Shown here: piece by piece, positions 15,075 through 23,826 of the stretch
How the letters are laid out: every line of letters begins with the position of its first letter
Numbering within the stretch: the stretch's first letter is position 1
NCBI RefSeq assembly: GCF_001663375.1
Contig: NZ_LCTF01000019.1
Coordinates: 1 to 46,486 of the forward strand
Length of the DNA: 46,486 bases
Direction of reading: 5' to 3'
Source of the DNA: Caldivirga sp. MU80
GTDB taxonomy: Archaea; Thermoproteota; Thermoprotei; Thermoproteales; Thermocladiaceae
Made by a program: the position numbers and the translations under genes
The notes under the pieces: model-generated
What the model saw: only the letters and a program-made list of their open reading frames with translations
Told to the model about the DNA's origin: nothing
The model's database searches: none

Positions 15075-16886
15075 TTACTCTTCCTTCTCCGGCATGTAAT
15101 AGTAGTATTCGCCAACCTCCCTCTGCACCCTATCCATCACCGAACCCCTCTTATTTATCCTAGGCCTACCGTTGCGTGCATCCCTCCTGAATGTTATGTC
15201 CTGCGCCTTGAAGAAGGTGTTCATGCCATCCCTAAGACCCGTGGGTGGGTTTGCTATGCCTAGCCTACCGGGCTCACCCTCAAAGACCATTACCGTGGTG
15301 CTGACGTAGTCTAGCATGGTTACGTCGTGCTCAATGAAGAGCACCGTTGACTCCCTCTCCTCAGCCAACCTTGCAATAACCCTGGCGGTCCTAATCCTCT
15401 GCTCAATGTCCAGGTAGGCCATTGGTTCATCAAGGACGTAGAGCTCCGCATCCTTAAGCAGGGCGGCCGCTATCATAACCCTCTGCAACTCCCCACCGCT
15501 CAGCTCGCCCAGCCCCTTATCCATTATTGGGTTTAGCAGTAGGCTGTTGGCTAAGTCCGGCCAGTGGGGCTTCTCCCTATAATCCGGCCCCGCCACCTTG
15601 CTTATCAATGCGTTGACCGTGAGGTCAGGGTACTTGACGGCAACGTCCCTAATGTATTGGGGCTTGTAGCTTATCCTAACCTGGCCGTACGGCATGACAA
15701 CCCCCTCGTCGGGTTGAAGCTCACCGACAAGGAGCCTTGCGAAGGTTGTCTTACCGATGCCGTTAGGCCCCAGGACACCCACAACCTCACCCCTCATTAA
15801 CTGCCCAGGCTGGGCAATTAGCTTAAAGTCACCGAGCCCCTTGGTTAACCTATCCCACTCCACCATAACCTTCTCCCTCCTAACCTCCCTGGGTGGTGGG
15901 GTTGCCTTGAAGGTTATGGCCTCCCTCCTAATCATCATGTTCTCGTTGGTTAAGTAACCCTTGAGGTACTCGTTAATCCCCTCCTTAGCCCCCCTAACAC
16001 TTGAAACAACCCCATAGGCCCCTGGCTTACCGTAGAGGATGACTACCAGGTCGGCTAGGTAGTCTAGGACGGCTAGGTCATGGTCAATGATTACTATGTA
16101 CCTGCCCCCCGAGGCCAATTCACTAATAGCCTTAGCCACCCTAAGCCTCTCGGTAATGTCCAGGTGGGTTGTGGGTTCATCGAAGATGTAGACGTCTCCA
16201 CTCCTAAGCATGGCGGCCGCTATGGCTAGCCTTTGAAGCTCACCACCACTAAGCACTGAGACATCCCTATCCAGCAGGTGGGTTAGGTTCAACTTACCGG
16301 CCACGTCAAGCACCTTACCCTCATCGCCACCAACCTTCATTAAGACATCCCTAACCTTACCCTTAACCGCCATTGGTATCAACTCTATGTACTGGGTCTT
16401 GTGGATAACCCTCAATTGATTGCTGTAGAGCCTTGTGAAGTAGGTTTGGAGCTCAGTCCCCCTAAACCTCCTAACCACATCATCCTTACCACCGCCACCT
16501 GTGCAGAGGTTTGGTATTAGGGAGCCAGCCAGTATGTTGGCTATGGTTGTTTTACCGAGGGCATTCTGCCCAAGCACACCTATTACCTTACCCTGCTTAA
16601 GCATGGGCAACCTAAACAACTTAAAGCCACTGGGCCCATACTGGTGAACGCAATCCTCGTCAAGCTCAGAGGGTAGGTTGATTATGGTTATCGCCTCGAA
16701 GGGGCACTTCCTAACGCATATACCACACGCTGTACACAGGTCCGTTATCACAGGCCTATTCAACTGCTCATCGAAGTAAATAGCCCTCTTACCAGTCCTA
16801 ACCACGGGGCAAAACCTAATACACTCCTGACTACACTTCCTAGGTTGGCAAAGATCCTTATCAACAACAGCTATCCTAGTAGGCAT
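15075..16886 (-). CDS. ABCE1 / Rli1 ribosome-recycling ATPase
   Basis: The 603-residue protein has an N-terminal domain with eight cysteines for two [4Fe-4S] clusters (C13, C18, C22, C26 and C51, C54, C57, C61), then two ABC ATPase domains. The first has Walker A GQNALGKTT, signature LSGGELQR and Walker B with DEPTTHLD; the second has GPNGIGKTT, LSGGELQR and LDEPMAYLD. This is the universal archaeal/eukaryotic factor that splits ribosomes after termination. Walker A1 reads GQNALGKTT rather than the common GTNGIGKST, a mild variation. Start ATG at 16886. Confidence 0.96.
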   Translation of the reverse strand: MPTRIAVVDKDLCQPRKCSQECIRFCPVVRTGKRAIYFDEQLNRPVITDLCTACGICVRKCPFEAITIINLPSELDEDCVHQYGPSGFKLFRLPMLKQGKVIGVLGQNALGKTTIANILAGSLIPNLCTGGGGKDDVVRRFRGTELQTYFTRLYSNQLRVIHKTQYIELIPMAVKGKVRDVLMKVGGDEGKVLDVAGKLNLTHLLDRDVSVLSGGELQRLAIAAAMLRSGDVYIFDEPTTHLDITERLRVAKAISELASGGRYIVIIDHDLAVLDYLADLVVILYGKPGAYGVVSSVRGAKEGINEYLKGYLTNENMMIRREAITFKATPPPREVRREKVMVEWDRLTKGLGDFKLIAQPGQLMRGEVVGVLGPNGIGKTTFARLLVGELQPDEGVVMPYGQVRISYKPQYIRDVAVKYPDLTVNALISKVAGPDYREKPHWPDLANSLLLNPIMDKGLGELSGGELQRVMIAAALLKDAELYVLDEPMAYLDIEQRIRTARVIARLAEERESTVLFIEHDVTMLDYVSTTVMVFEGEPGRLGIANPPTGLRDGMNTFFKAQDITFRRDARNGRPRINKRGSVMDRVQREVGEYYYYMPEKEE

Positions 16887-17422
16887 TGATACAACACCCG
16901 AACCCCCGAATTCTTAGCTTTTTAACACTTTGTACCCAATTAAAATCATGGACATCAGTTTCTCTGACCCTAATCACCCATCATATACCAGCGTGCTCAT
17001 CACTAAACTAAAGCCACCTAGGAGCCAAAAATTAAACCTAACCTAACAACAGGAAAGCAGAATTAAATTTAACCCTAACCTTACACCCAGTTAAAGTTAA
17101 CATACCGTTACCATGCATTTTAACTGGTGCGCCTCATAGGTTTAGTTTCAATTAGTTCCTCATTGCTTTTGCATGTTTCATGCAACTCGCCCATTTTGCA
17201 TTGGACTTAAAACCATTGGAACACTATTTCAATTCCTCCATTACCTTTCAATTGAAACAACCATTCAATTCTACCATCAAAACCATTGGAACACGGATGA
17301 ACCATACAATGAACCCCGGAACCCTGTTCCAATGGTGACAATTCAAAATAAAAAGAAAAACCTAAAAACCCTAAAAACACAAGAACCGGAGGACCTCAAA
17401 GGAGAATTGAAGACTCTTAAAA
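16887..17422. other. Long AT-rich intergenic stretch with palindromes and repeats
   Basis: These 536 bases have no convincing gene. Bases 17169-17336 hold a hairpin (TTGCATG, loop TTT, CATGCAA at 17169-17185), a perfect palindrome TTTCAATTGAAA (17246-17257), and the 16-bp direct repeat AAAACCATTGGAACAC (17209-17224 and 17279-17294). The core ACCATTGGAAC also appears inverted at 17326-17336. An 87-codon frame across it has base and codon use unlike the neighbouring genes and is probably not coding. Confidence 0.6.
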
Positions 17423-17989
17423 ATGGTGGATTTTAGGGATATTGGTTTGACTAAAAATCCTTATAAAATATGGAACAGAGGAGCACTTGGTGCTCTGGGT
17501 GTGGACTACCTTACTATTGGGCTTTTGGCGGCAGTACTGAGTGTGGTTATTAGTGTATTAAGCATTGTTGTTAGCCTAGTGAGGAGTGTTAATGATTTGA
17601 GGGAGAGGCTTGCCAGGGTTGAGGATAGGCTAAGTAGGGTTGAGGATAAGTTGAACTGGCTGATGAAAGACTTCATGGTTAGCTTGATTGAGCGATTGAA
17701 TAAGAGGGGTATTATTGAGGATGTTGATGCATGGAAAATGGCACTTAGAGGTATCGTCTCCACCACAACTAACCCGCTCACTGAGGCTGAGAGGAGGAGG
17801 ATACTTGAACTTGTTGACAAGGGTGAGGATTTAACGCCCGAGGAGGCTGATGAATTGCTTAGGCTTGCTAGGAAGCTTTACGATGAGTACCGGGAGAAGG
17901 ACCCTGAAAACGCCATGAAGGCACTTTACTACGCAGCCGCCATACGTGGTAAGGTCTACGGGAAGTACGGTAAAAAACTAGTAGACTAG
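17423..17989 (+). CDS. Small membrane-anchored coiled-coil protein
   Basis: The 188-residue product has one strong hydrophobic helix (about residues 29-52), a short coiled coil with RLARVEDRLSRVEDKLNWL (about 62-80), and a helical C-terminal domain of about 100 residues with LELVDKGEDLTPEEADELL and ARKLYDEYREKDPENA. No known function is recognised; it looks like a lineage-specific family. Bases 18055-18261 just downstream are a broken copy of its C-terminal part. The ATG at 17423 is the first in frame. The upstream region is unusually repetitive. Confidence 0.6.
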   Translation: MVDFRDIGLTKNPYKIWNRGALGALGVDYLTIGLLAAVLSVVISVLSIVVSLVRSVNDLRERLARVEDRLSRVEDKLNWLMKDFMVSLIERLNKRGIIEDVDAWKMALRGIVSTTTNPLTEAERRRILELVDKGEDLTPEEADELLRLARKLYDEYREKDPENAMKALYYAAAIRGKVYGKYGKKLVD

Positions 17990-18054
17990 TTACTGTGGAC
18001 TAAACTCAAGCCCACCAAGCTTATCAACACAGTCAATACTTCAACATGCTGCCC

Positions 18055-18261
18055 ATGGAGGTGAAGCAGAAAATGCCCCTTGAGCTCATTGATAAGGAGG
18101 ACTTAACTATTAAGGGGATCAACAAACTACTTAATTAGCTAGAAAACTCTACAACAGGTACATTGATGAGGCACCTGACGCAATAGGGGCACTACTTTAA
18201 GCTGCCGCAATGTGTAGAATAACTTAGGAAGTATGTTGAGAAGTTGGTGGGCATAGTGTGA
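18055..18261 (+). pseudogene. Decayed copy of the 3' part of the upstream membrane coiled-coil gene
   Basis: Translated piecewise, this stretch gives LELIDKEDLTIKGINKLL (matching LELVDKGEDLTPEEADELL upstream), then in another frame LARKLYNRYIDEAPDAIGALL (matching LARKLYDEYREKDPENAMKAL), then AAAMCR (AAAIRG). It finishes in a third frame as RKYVEKLVGIV (GKYGKKLVD). Order and spacing are kept, but several stop codons and frameshifts are present. It is a dead partial paralogue left by tandem duplication. Confidence 0.75.
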
Positions 18262-18389
18262 GTTTAATTAACCCAGTTAAGGTATTTAAAATTAGCCCTC
18301 CTTCAAACTTATTAACGTGATTATTAACGTGAACCATGCTGCCTTAATACGCTGTGATGATCTCAAGGGGAGAGTTGAAGGTTGACGTC

Positions 18390-18935
18390 TTAGTCTTGAT
18401 TAACCTTGCTCATTATTAGTTCCAGGTAGGTTTTGGGTTCTATTGCGTCTTCACCTATGTTCAGCATTCTTTTCGTGAAGTTCACTATCCCCTTGACCAA
18501 TTCGCCTACTATACCCTGGTCGTTGGTTAGGGTCTCCACCTCGAGGAAGTCCCCTAGCCTGTCAACCTTATCGACGTATATGGTGTAGTTGCCGTAGGTG
18601 TACTCATCCCTCTCCTTCCTAATGACCGCAACCTCCCTGAAGCCGAGCGCCTTAAGCATATTGATCACGTTATCCGCCGAGTCAACGTCGACGTTATACT
18701 CAACCCTAACCTTACCCTCACCCCCAAGTCTAGGACCCTTGTAGGTTACCGTAACCCTGCCCGACCCATAAACCCTAACCCTAACTGCCTCATCAGTGCT
18801 CCTGAAGTCCCTGCATGGGTGATTGAAGTAGTGATCCTCCTCAACGTTACTGCCGATGTGGGTTGCAAACCCCCTAAGCCTATTAACCAGGCCCTTAACG
18901 TCCCTTACCCTGAACTTAACCTCAACCTCAAGCAT
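18390..18935 (-). CDS. CYTH-domain protein (CyaB/thiamine-triphosphatase family)
   Basis: The 181-residue protein starts with the CYTH signature ExExK (EVEVKFRV) and has the basic and acidic strands typical of the triphosphate tunnel fold (EAVRVRVYGSGRVTVTYKGP, ERDEYTYGNYTIYVDKVDRL, FLEVET). Family members act on inorganic triphosphate, thiamine triphosphate or, in class IV cyclases, ATP. Which applies here is not visible. It lies 67 bases downstream of rpl23 in the position where archaea usually have rpl2, but may have its own promoter. Confidence 0.85.
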   Translation of the reverse strand: MLEVEVKFRVRDVKGLVNRLRGFATHIGSNVEEDHYFNHPCRDFRSTDEAVRVRVYGSGRVTVTYKGPRLGGEGKVRVEYNVDVDSADNVINMLKALGFREVAVIRKERDEYTYGNYTIYVDKVDRLGDFLEVETLTNDQGIVGELVKGIVNFTKRMLNIGEDAIEPKTYLELIMSKVNQD

Positions 18936-19002
18936 GCGTTAACCATGGGTGCTTATCTTTATAAAACTACGGCTAAATCCTACAAATTAATTGATGGGGC
19001 AG

Positions 19003-19263
19003 TTACATTAGGCCTAGGTTGGTGAGTAGCTCAACGGCGTTGTTCTCACTGGCCAACCTGACGTACGCCTTCTTCTCCCCCTCCATCGTTATCAGTGTCC
19101 TGACGCCCACGACCTTAACCTTATACGCCTTCTCGATGTAATCCTTAATCACCTTCTTGCTGGCGCCCCTTGGCACTATGACCGTTAGCGTGTTCTCCCT
19201 CTCAGCCAGCCTAATAGCCTTCTCCGTTAGTACGAACCTAACTATGACCGGTTGGGTTGACAT
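19003..19263 (-). CDS. rpl23: 50S ribosomal protein L23
   Basis: The product begins STQPVIVRFVLTEKAIRLAE and contains NTLTVIVPRGASKKVIKDYI and the GEKKAYVRLA strand, matching archaeal L23, a protein at the exit tunnel. The ATG at 19263 is chosen because it is one base after the rpl4 stop codon; a longer frame would overlap rpl4. It is the last of the L3-L4-L23 operon; rpl2 does not follow. Confidence 0.92.
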   Translation of the reverse strand: MSTQPVIVRFVLTEKAIRLAERENTLTVIVPRGASKKVIKDYIEKAYKVKVVGVRTLITMEGEKKAYVRLASENNAVELLTNLGLM

Positions 19264-19264
19264 G

Positions 19265-20098
19265 TCACTCACCCATGAATAAGCCCTCTCTCCCCAGCCT
19301 CTCAATGGCCCCCTGGGTCCACAGGGTTAACCTACCCGGCGCGCCACCTGGGGCTAGGTGGAGCACACTTAGGTTGTCGACGTAGATTACATCAACGCCG
19401 GCCATGTTTCTGACTGCCTTAATCACGGGTGCGTCCTTCCTTGAAACCACCACTAGGGCGCTCTTAGGCTCCTTATACCTCCTACCCCTCATCTTACCCT
19501 TCCCAGCCCTAATCCTAACCCTACGTTGAGCCCTGACCACATCACTCCATAACCCGAGGGCCTTGAAGACTGCCTTAGCCTCTGAGGCCTTACCCACGTT
19601 CTCGAAGTCGTTCACGACGACCAGTGGTATAGCCTTAACGTCACCTATAACGTGCCCCCTGGCCGCAACCAATTCCCTAATCGCCGTGGCGGCTATGGCA
19701 GACCTAATGGCCAGCAACCTCTCCCTCCTATTCACCCTCTCCCAAAGCCTCTTCTCAACCTTAGGTGGGTGGGCCCTCCTACCCTTAACTACGTTTGGGG
19801 CTATCCTGGCCCTCGGCCATAGGTTGCCCTTAATCCTAGGCACCCTGGCTATACCCAACCCAGTCCCGAAGCTAACCGCAGACGACCTTAAGCCAGCCTC
19901 CGGGTCCGTGCCCTTGGGCTGCAGCCTAGCCGTCAATGCGCTTAACACCGCCCTCCTAATCACATCCGGCCTTATAGGCGTCTTGAATTGGGGCGGTAGC
20001 TCAACCTCCCCAATTATCTCCCCGTTGAGGTTGAGTAGCTTAGCCTTAGCAGGGACCTCGTATAGGTTCCTTAACAGTGGGGATAGGTCTATGCTCAC
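19265..20098 (-). CDS. rpl4: 50S ribosomal protein L4
   Basis: The 277-residue protein is the archaeal/eukaryotic form (L1e type). It has RPDVIRRAVLSALTARLQPK near the start, an internal loop rich in basic residues (PRIKGNLWPRARIAPNVVKG), and VDVIYVDNLSVLHLAPGGAP near the end. It uses a GTG start one base after the L3 stop codon, so translation is probably coupled. Confidence 0.95.
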   Translation of the reverse strand: MSIDLSPLLRNLYEVPAKAKLLNLNGEIIGEVELPPQFKTPIRPDVIRRAVLSALTARLQPKGTDPEAGLRSSAVSFGTGLGIARVPRIKGNLWPRARIAPNVVKGRRAHPPKVEKRLWERVNRRERLLAIRSAIAATAIRELVAARGHVIGDVKAIPLVVVNDFENVGKASEAKAVFKALGLWSDVVRAQRRVRIRAGKGKMRGRRYKEPKSALVVVSRKDAPVIKAVRNMAGVDVIYVDNLSVLHLAPGGAPGRLTLWTQGAIERLGREGLFMGE

Positions 20099-20099
20099 C

Positions 20100-21143
20100 T
20101 CAACTCACCCCGCTAATACCCATTGTGCTTACCCACGTTATGTTGGGTGCCTGAACCTGCCTAATATCGTAGTTAAGCGGTGGCCTGATTGGGTACCTTA
20201 GGGCTATTAGCCTCTTGACTACACCAGGCACTGAACCTTCAACGAGGATGTAACCGCTCTTGATGATGCCGTAGTGCTTAAACCCACCCTTTGGCGTCAC
20301 CTCGGCTCCATTGTCGCCTATCTTAAGAATCCTTTTATTGTACTCGGTACGCCTTTGGAAGCCCAACTGCCCCATCCTGGGTTGGGTGAACATGACGGCT
20401 GGCTTGGGGCCTATTGTACCAGTCCTCCTCGAACCCTTCCTATGCTTATGCCACCTGGGCAGTTCCTTAACGCCGAACCTCTTGATGACGCCCTGGGTGC
20501 CCTTACCCTTAGTCACCCCTACCACATCCACCAGTTGACCTGGCTTAAACACATCCATTGGCTTAACCTCCTTACCTAACAACCCCAGGGCGTACTTAAG
20601 AGCCTCATCAATGGCCGGTACCCCGCCTACCGGTATCTCCAGGACTTCAGGCGTCTTCTTACCTATGCCAGCCTTGTAGGGTTGCGTCATGGCTATCACC
20701 CTAACGTACTTTATTAAATCAACCATGCTGTTCAACTCCCCAATAGCCTTATCCACGTCAAACTTCTCAGGCAGGGTGGGTATCCTCCTTCTGAGGTACT
20801 TCTTAACCTCATCAGGTACGTTGAACCAGGCTTCACCAATACTCCTGAACTCGGCCTTAATGGGGTCAACACCGTACGCCCTCACGCCAACCACGTAAAG
20901 TGGGGGTGTCTCTATGACGGTGGCGGCCTCCACAAGCTCCTTACCGAAGAATGGGCTTGTCTTCCTATCATCAACGATTGTGGCGTGCACCATCCCAACC
21001 TTGTAACCCACGAAGCCCAGTAGCGTTGGCTTACCTAGGTCTACGGTAGGCCAGTTACGTATCCTAGGCACTATGTCCCTGGCTCTCTTCCTAGGGTAAT
21101 ACGCCATGGATCCCCTCCTAGGTCTATGAATCTTCAACCCCAC
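20100..21143 (-). CDS. rpl3: 50S ribosomal protein L3
   Basis: The 347-residue protein begins GLKIHRPRRGSMAYYPRKRA and carries the conserved VDVVGVTKGKGTQGVIKRFG and HRKGSRRTGTIGP stretch that reaches the peptidyl-transferase centre. The GTG start is chosen because the N-terminal RPRRGS is conserved in archaeal L3. It is the first gene of the L3-L4-L23 operon. A TATA-like CTATAAAG at about 21189-21196 lies roughly 50 bases upstream, leaving room for a short leader. Confidence 0.95.
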   Translation of the reverse strand: MGLKIHRPRRGSMAYYPRKRARDIVPRIRNWPTVDLGKPTLLGFVGYKVGMVHATIVDDRKTSPFFGKELVEAATVIETPPLYVVGVRAYGVDPIKAEFRSIGEAWFNVPDEVKKYLRRRIPTLPEKFDVDKAIGELNSMVDLIKYVRVIAMTQPYKAGIGKKTPEVLEIPVGGVPAIDEALKYALGLLGKEVKPMDVFKPGQLVDVVGVTKGKGTQGVIKRFGVKELPRWHKHRKGSRRTGTIGPKPAVMFTQPRMGQLGFQRRTEYNKRILKIGDNGAEVTPKGGFKHYGIIKSGYILVEGSVPGVVKRLIALRYPIRPPLNYDIRQVQAPNITWVSTMGISGVS

Positions 21144-21453
21144 TACAACACACCTTAGCGGTGGGCTAATGAACGTGGCCTTTTTAAGCTTTATAGATGA
21201 TGAGGATTAGCCACGGCGCCTATCCCCCACCATTACGGCAATTACGGAAAACACCTTAGCCGCTGGTTATGTGAAAGGGGCCTATTGGATGGGGTTTAAG
21301 GTTACCGATGGGATGGAGCTTAAGGTATGCTGAAGAGGCGCTGTTAATGGGGGAGGGGTGCATTAGGCATGGGTGTTTCATTAGTGTACTGTATTAGCTT
21401 AAAGTTTAAGTTAAGTAATAAGGCATATTAATCAACGGGCATTAACCCTCCCA
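21144..21453. other. Divergent intergenic region between rpl3 and hel308
   Basis: About 310 bases separate the divergent rpl3 operon and hel308. The rpl3-side TATA is near 21190 and an ATATTA at 21425-21430 precedes hel308 by about 25 bases. Near 21232 a short direct repeat (ATTACGG, CA, ATTACGG) is seen. No gene is recognised. Confidence 0.45.
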
Positions 21454-23721
21454 GTGAATGTTGAGGATTTGCCGATACCGGGGGTGCTTAAGGAATTCCT
21501 GGTGAGTAAGAGGGGCATTAGGACCCTTTACCCACCACAGGAGGAGGCTGTTAGAGCTGGTTTACTTAACGGCGAGAACCTGCTAATGGTGTCGGCCACT
21601 GCGTCCGGGAAGACCCTAATGGCCGAGGTGGCTGCGGTCAACAACGTACTGACCAACGATAAGAAGACTATCATAACCGTGCCGCTTAAGGCGTTGGCTT
21701 TTGAGAAGCTCAACGACTTTAAGGCCTACGGTGAATTGGGCATTAGGGTAGCTGCATCCACTGGGGATTACAATAGTGAGGATAGGTGGTTGAACTCCTA
21801 CGACGTGGTGATAACCACCTACGAGAAGTTGGATAGCCTACTTAGGCTTAAGCCCAGTTGGATATGGGACGTTGGCCAGTTAATAATAGATGAGATACAT
21901 TACGTGAACGATGAGGAGAGGGGGCCGATAATAGAGTCCATAGTGGCCAAGTTAAGGATGCTTAACCTAAAACCCCAATTAATAGGCCTAAGCGCAACAA
22001 TAGGCAACCCCGAGGAACTGGCCAAGTGGCTCAACGCAAGGCTGGTTAAGTCAGACTGGAGACCTGTAAACCTGAGGGAGGGTGTTTACTACAGGGGTGT
22101 CGTGACCTTCGTTAATGATGGTGAGAGGCGTGTTGGTGGGCAGGGTGACCCATTAATCAACCTAACCATGGACACACTCAACGAGGGTGGGCAGGTGCTG
22201 GTCTTCTCATCCTCAAGGCAGGGGGCTGTGAGGATTGCCAGGAAGCTGGCCGAGTACATATGCTCATCACCTGTCAGGTACATTGACCCCGAGGAGGCTG
22301 GTAAACTGGCTGAGGATGTTAGGGAGGCCTCGTCATCAAGGATACTGGCTGATGAATTAACCAACCTGATAAAGTGCGGCGTCTCCTTCCACCACGCCGG
22401 CCTTGAACTTGAGGTTAGGAGGATAATTGAGGATGGCTTCAGGAAGGGGGTGTTGAAGGCCCTCGCCTCAACAACGACCCTGGCGGCGGGTGTTAACCTA
22501 CCTGCACGTAGGGTTATTATAAACGAGTATAGGCGTTACGAACCGGGCTTCGGTTTCATTGAGATACCGGTCATGGAGTATAAGCAGATGGCTGGTAGGG
22601 CAGGTAGGCCCGGGTTAGACCCATACGGCGAGGCCATAGTGGTTGCCTCAAGTAAGGATGAGGTTGATTACATAATTGACAAGTACATTAAGTCGCCGCC
22701 CGAGTACGTTAGGTCAAACTTCATGAACACCACATCGCTGAAGTTCCACATACTCTCAGCCATAGCCAGCCAATACGCTGAAACACTGGATGACCTAGTC
22801 AGGTTTGTCTCAGGTACATTCGCTGGTTCACAGGGCATGTTTAGCAGCATTCAGGTTAATTCAATTAAAAGGATGATTAGTAGGATTGTTGATGAACTAG
22901 TGGACTACGGCTTCATCGTTAAGAGTGGAGATAAGTTTGAGGCCACTGAGGTTGGCTCGGTGGTTAACAGGGTTTACCTAGACCCAGACACGGCACACAT
23001 CTTCATACTTGGCCTAGGCAAACTGGGGGCCGGTATAGACCTGGATGCGTATTCACTTATGCTCATAGTTAAATCACCCAAGGTACCTAAGGTTAAGGTC
23101 AAGAGGGGCGAGTTGGATGAATTGGCCCAGCGGGCGGCGTCAATGTGGGGCTCAATACCCCTAAAACCCTGTGAAGAGGATGAGCTGCTCAACTACCCCG
23201 AGGATTACGAGGACTTCCTGTCAGAATTCAAGACCGCCATGGCCCTCCTGGATTGGATTAACGAAAACAGCGAAGACCAGATAATGAAGCTATACGATGT
23301 TCAGCCTGGTGATTTAAGGGTCCTCTCAGACCAGGCGGAGTGGCTAGTGAGTGCACTCCAGGAGTTAGCTAGGACGCTTAAATTAGGTGGTGACGTTGTT
23401 AATGGGCTTAGGGCGCTTAAGTACAGGGTTAGGTATGGGGTTAGGGGTGAGTTGCTTGAACTAGTGGTTAACCTTGAGGGGGTTGGTAGGGTTAGGGCAA
23501 GGGCCCTATTCAACGCCGGCTACAGGACCATTGAGGACCTTGCCAAGGCTAATTTAAGCGAGTTAACCAGGGTGCATGGTATTGGTGAAAGGGTGGCCAG
23601 CTCCATATTGGAGCAGGCTAGGCAATTGGTTAATGAGGGTAAGGTGGTTAAATTCACCGAAGCAGCCATTAGTGGGCAGGGTAAGGGCGCTAGGGGTGGT
23701 TTACTCGACCACATACTTTAA
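21454..23721 (+). CDS. hel308: Hel308/Hjm ATP-dependent DNA helicase
   Basis: The 755-residue Ski2-like helicase has Walker A SATASGKT, Walker B DEIH (IIDEIHYVND), motif III GLSATIGN, motif VI with QMAGRAGRPG, a central winged-helix and ratchet region, and C-terminal helix-hairpin-helix elements (LEGVGRVRARALFNAGYRTI). Hel308 unwinds lagging strands at stalled forks and works in recombination and repair. The start is GTG at 21454, about 25 bases after a TATA-like element. Length fits the family. Confidence 0.93.
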   Translation: MNVEDLPIPGVLKEFLVSKRGIRTLYPPQEEAVRAGLLNGENLLMVSATASGKTLMAEVAAVNNVLTNDKKTIITVPLKALAFEKLNDFKAYGELGIRVAASTGDYNSEDRWLNSYDVVITTYEKLDSLLRLKPSWIWDVGQLIIDEIHYVNDEERGPIIESIVAKLRMLNLKPQLIGLSATIGNPEELAKWLNARLVKSDWRPVNLREGVYYRGVVTFVNDGERRVGGQGDPLINLTMDTLNEGGQVLVFSSSRQGAVRIARKLAEYICSSPVRYIDPEEAGKLAEDVREASSSRILADELTNLIKCGVSFHHAGLELEVRRIIEDGFRKGVLKALASTTTLAAGVNLPARRVIINEYRRYEPGFGFIEIPVMEYKQMAGRAGRPGLDPYGEAIVVASSKDEVDYIIDKYIKSPPEYVRSNFMNTTSLKFHILSAIASQYAETLDDLVRFVSGTFAGSQGMFSSIQVNSIKRMISRIVDELVDYGFIVKSGDKFEATEVGSVVNRVYLDPDTAHIFILGLGKLGAGIDLDAYSLMLIVKSPKVPKVKVKRGELDELAQRAASMWGSIPLKPCEEDELLNYPEDYEDFLSEFKTAMALLDWINENSEDQIMKLYDVQPGDLRVLSDQAEWLVSALQELARTLKLGGDVVNGLRALKYRVRYGVRGELLELVVNLEGVGRVRARALFNAGYRTIEDLAKANLSELTRVHGIGERVASSILEQARQLVNEGKVVKFTEAAISGQGKGARGGLLDHIL

Positions 23722-23826
23722 CACGGCCAGTTGGGTATAATTAAATGATGTTTATTAAGCCCTCGCTGCTTGTCAACGTAAAGCTTAAAATCGAACCCAA
23801 GCCGGTAATTGGGGATTATTATTGGT

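Noticed and set aside
16960-17020. Possible box C/D small RNA on the minus strand (TGATGG and CTGATG)
   Set aside because: Spacing between the boxes does not fit the D' and C' arrangement, and the C box is imperfect.
17150-17340. Possible degenerate CRISPR array, from TTTCAATT-like pieces
   Set aside because: The repeated pieces differ in spacing and sequence; only two exact 16-bp copies exist, and no cas gene is in the window.
17173-17436. An 87-codon open frame ending just inside the membrane coiled-coil gene
   Set aside because: Base and codon use differ strongly from neighbouring genes, it is made largely of repeats and palindromes, and the end is a lysine-rich low-complexity run.
21181-21450. 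Box C-like GATGATGA upstream of rpl3
   Set aside because: No CTGA box follows within the usual distance.
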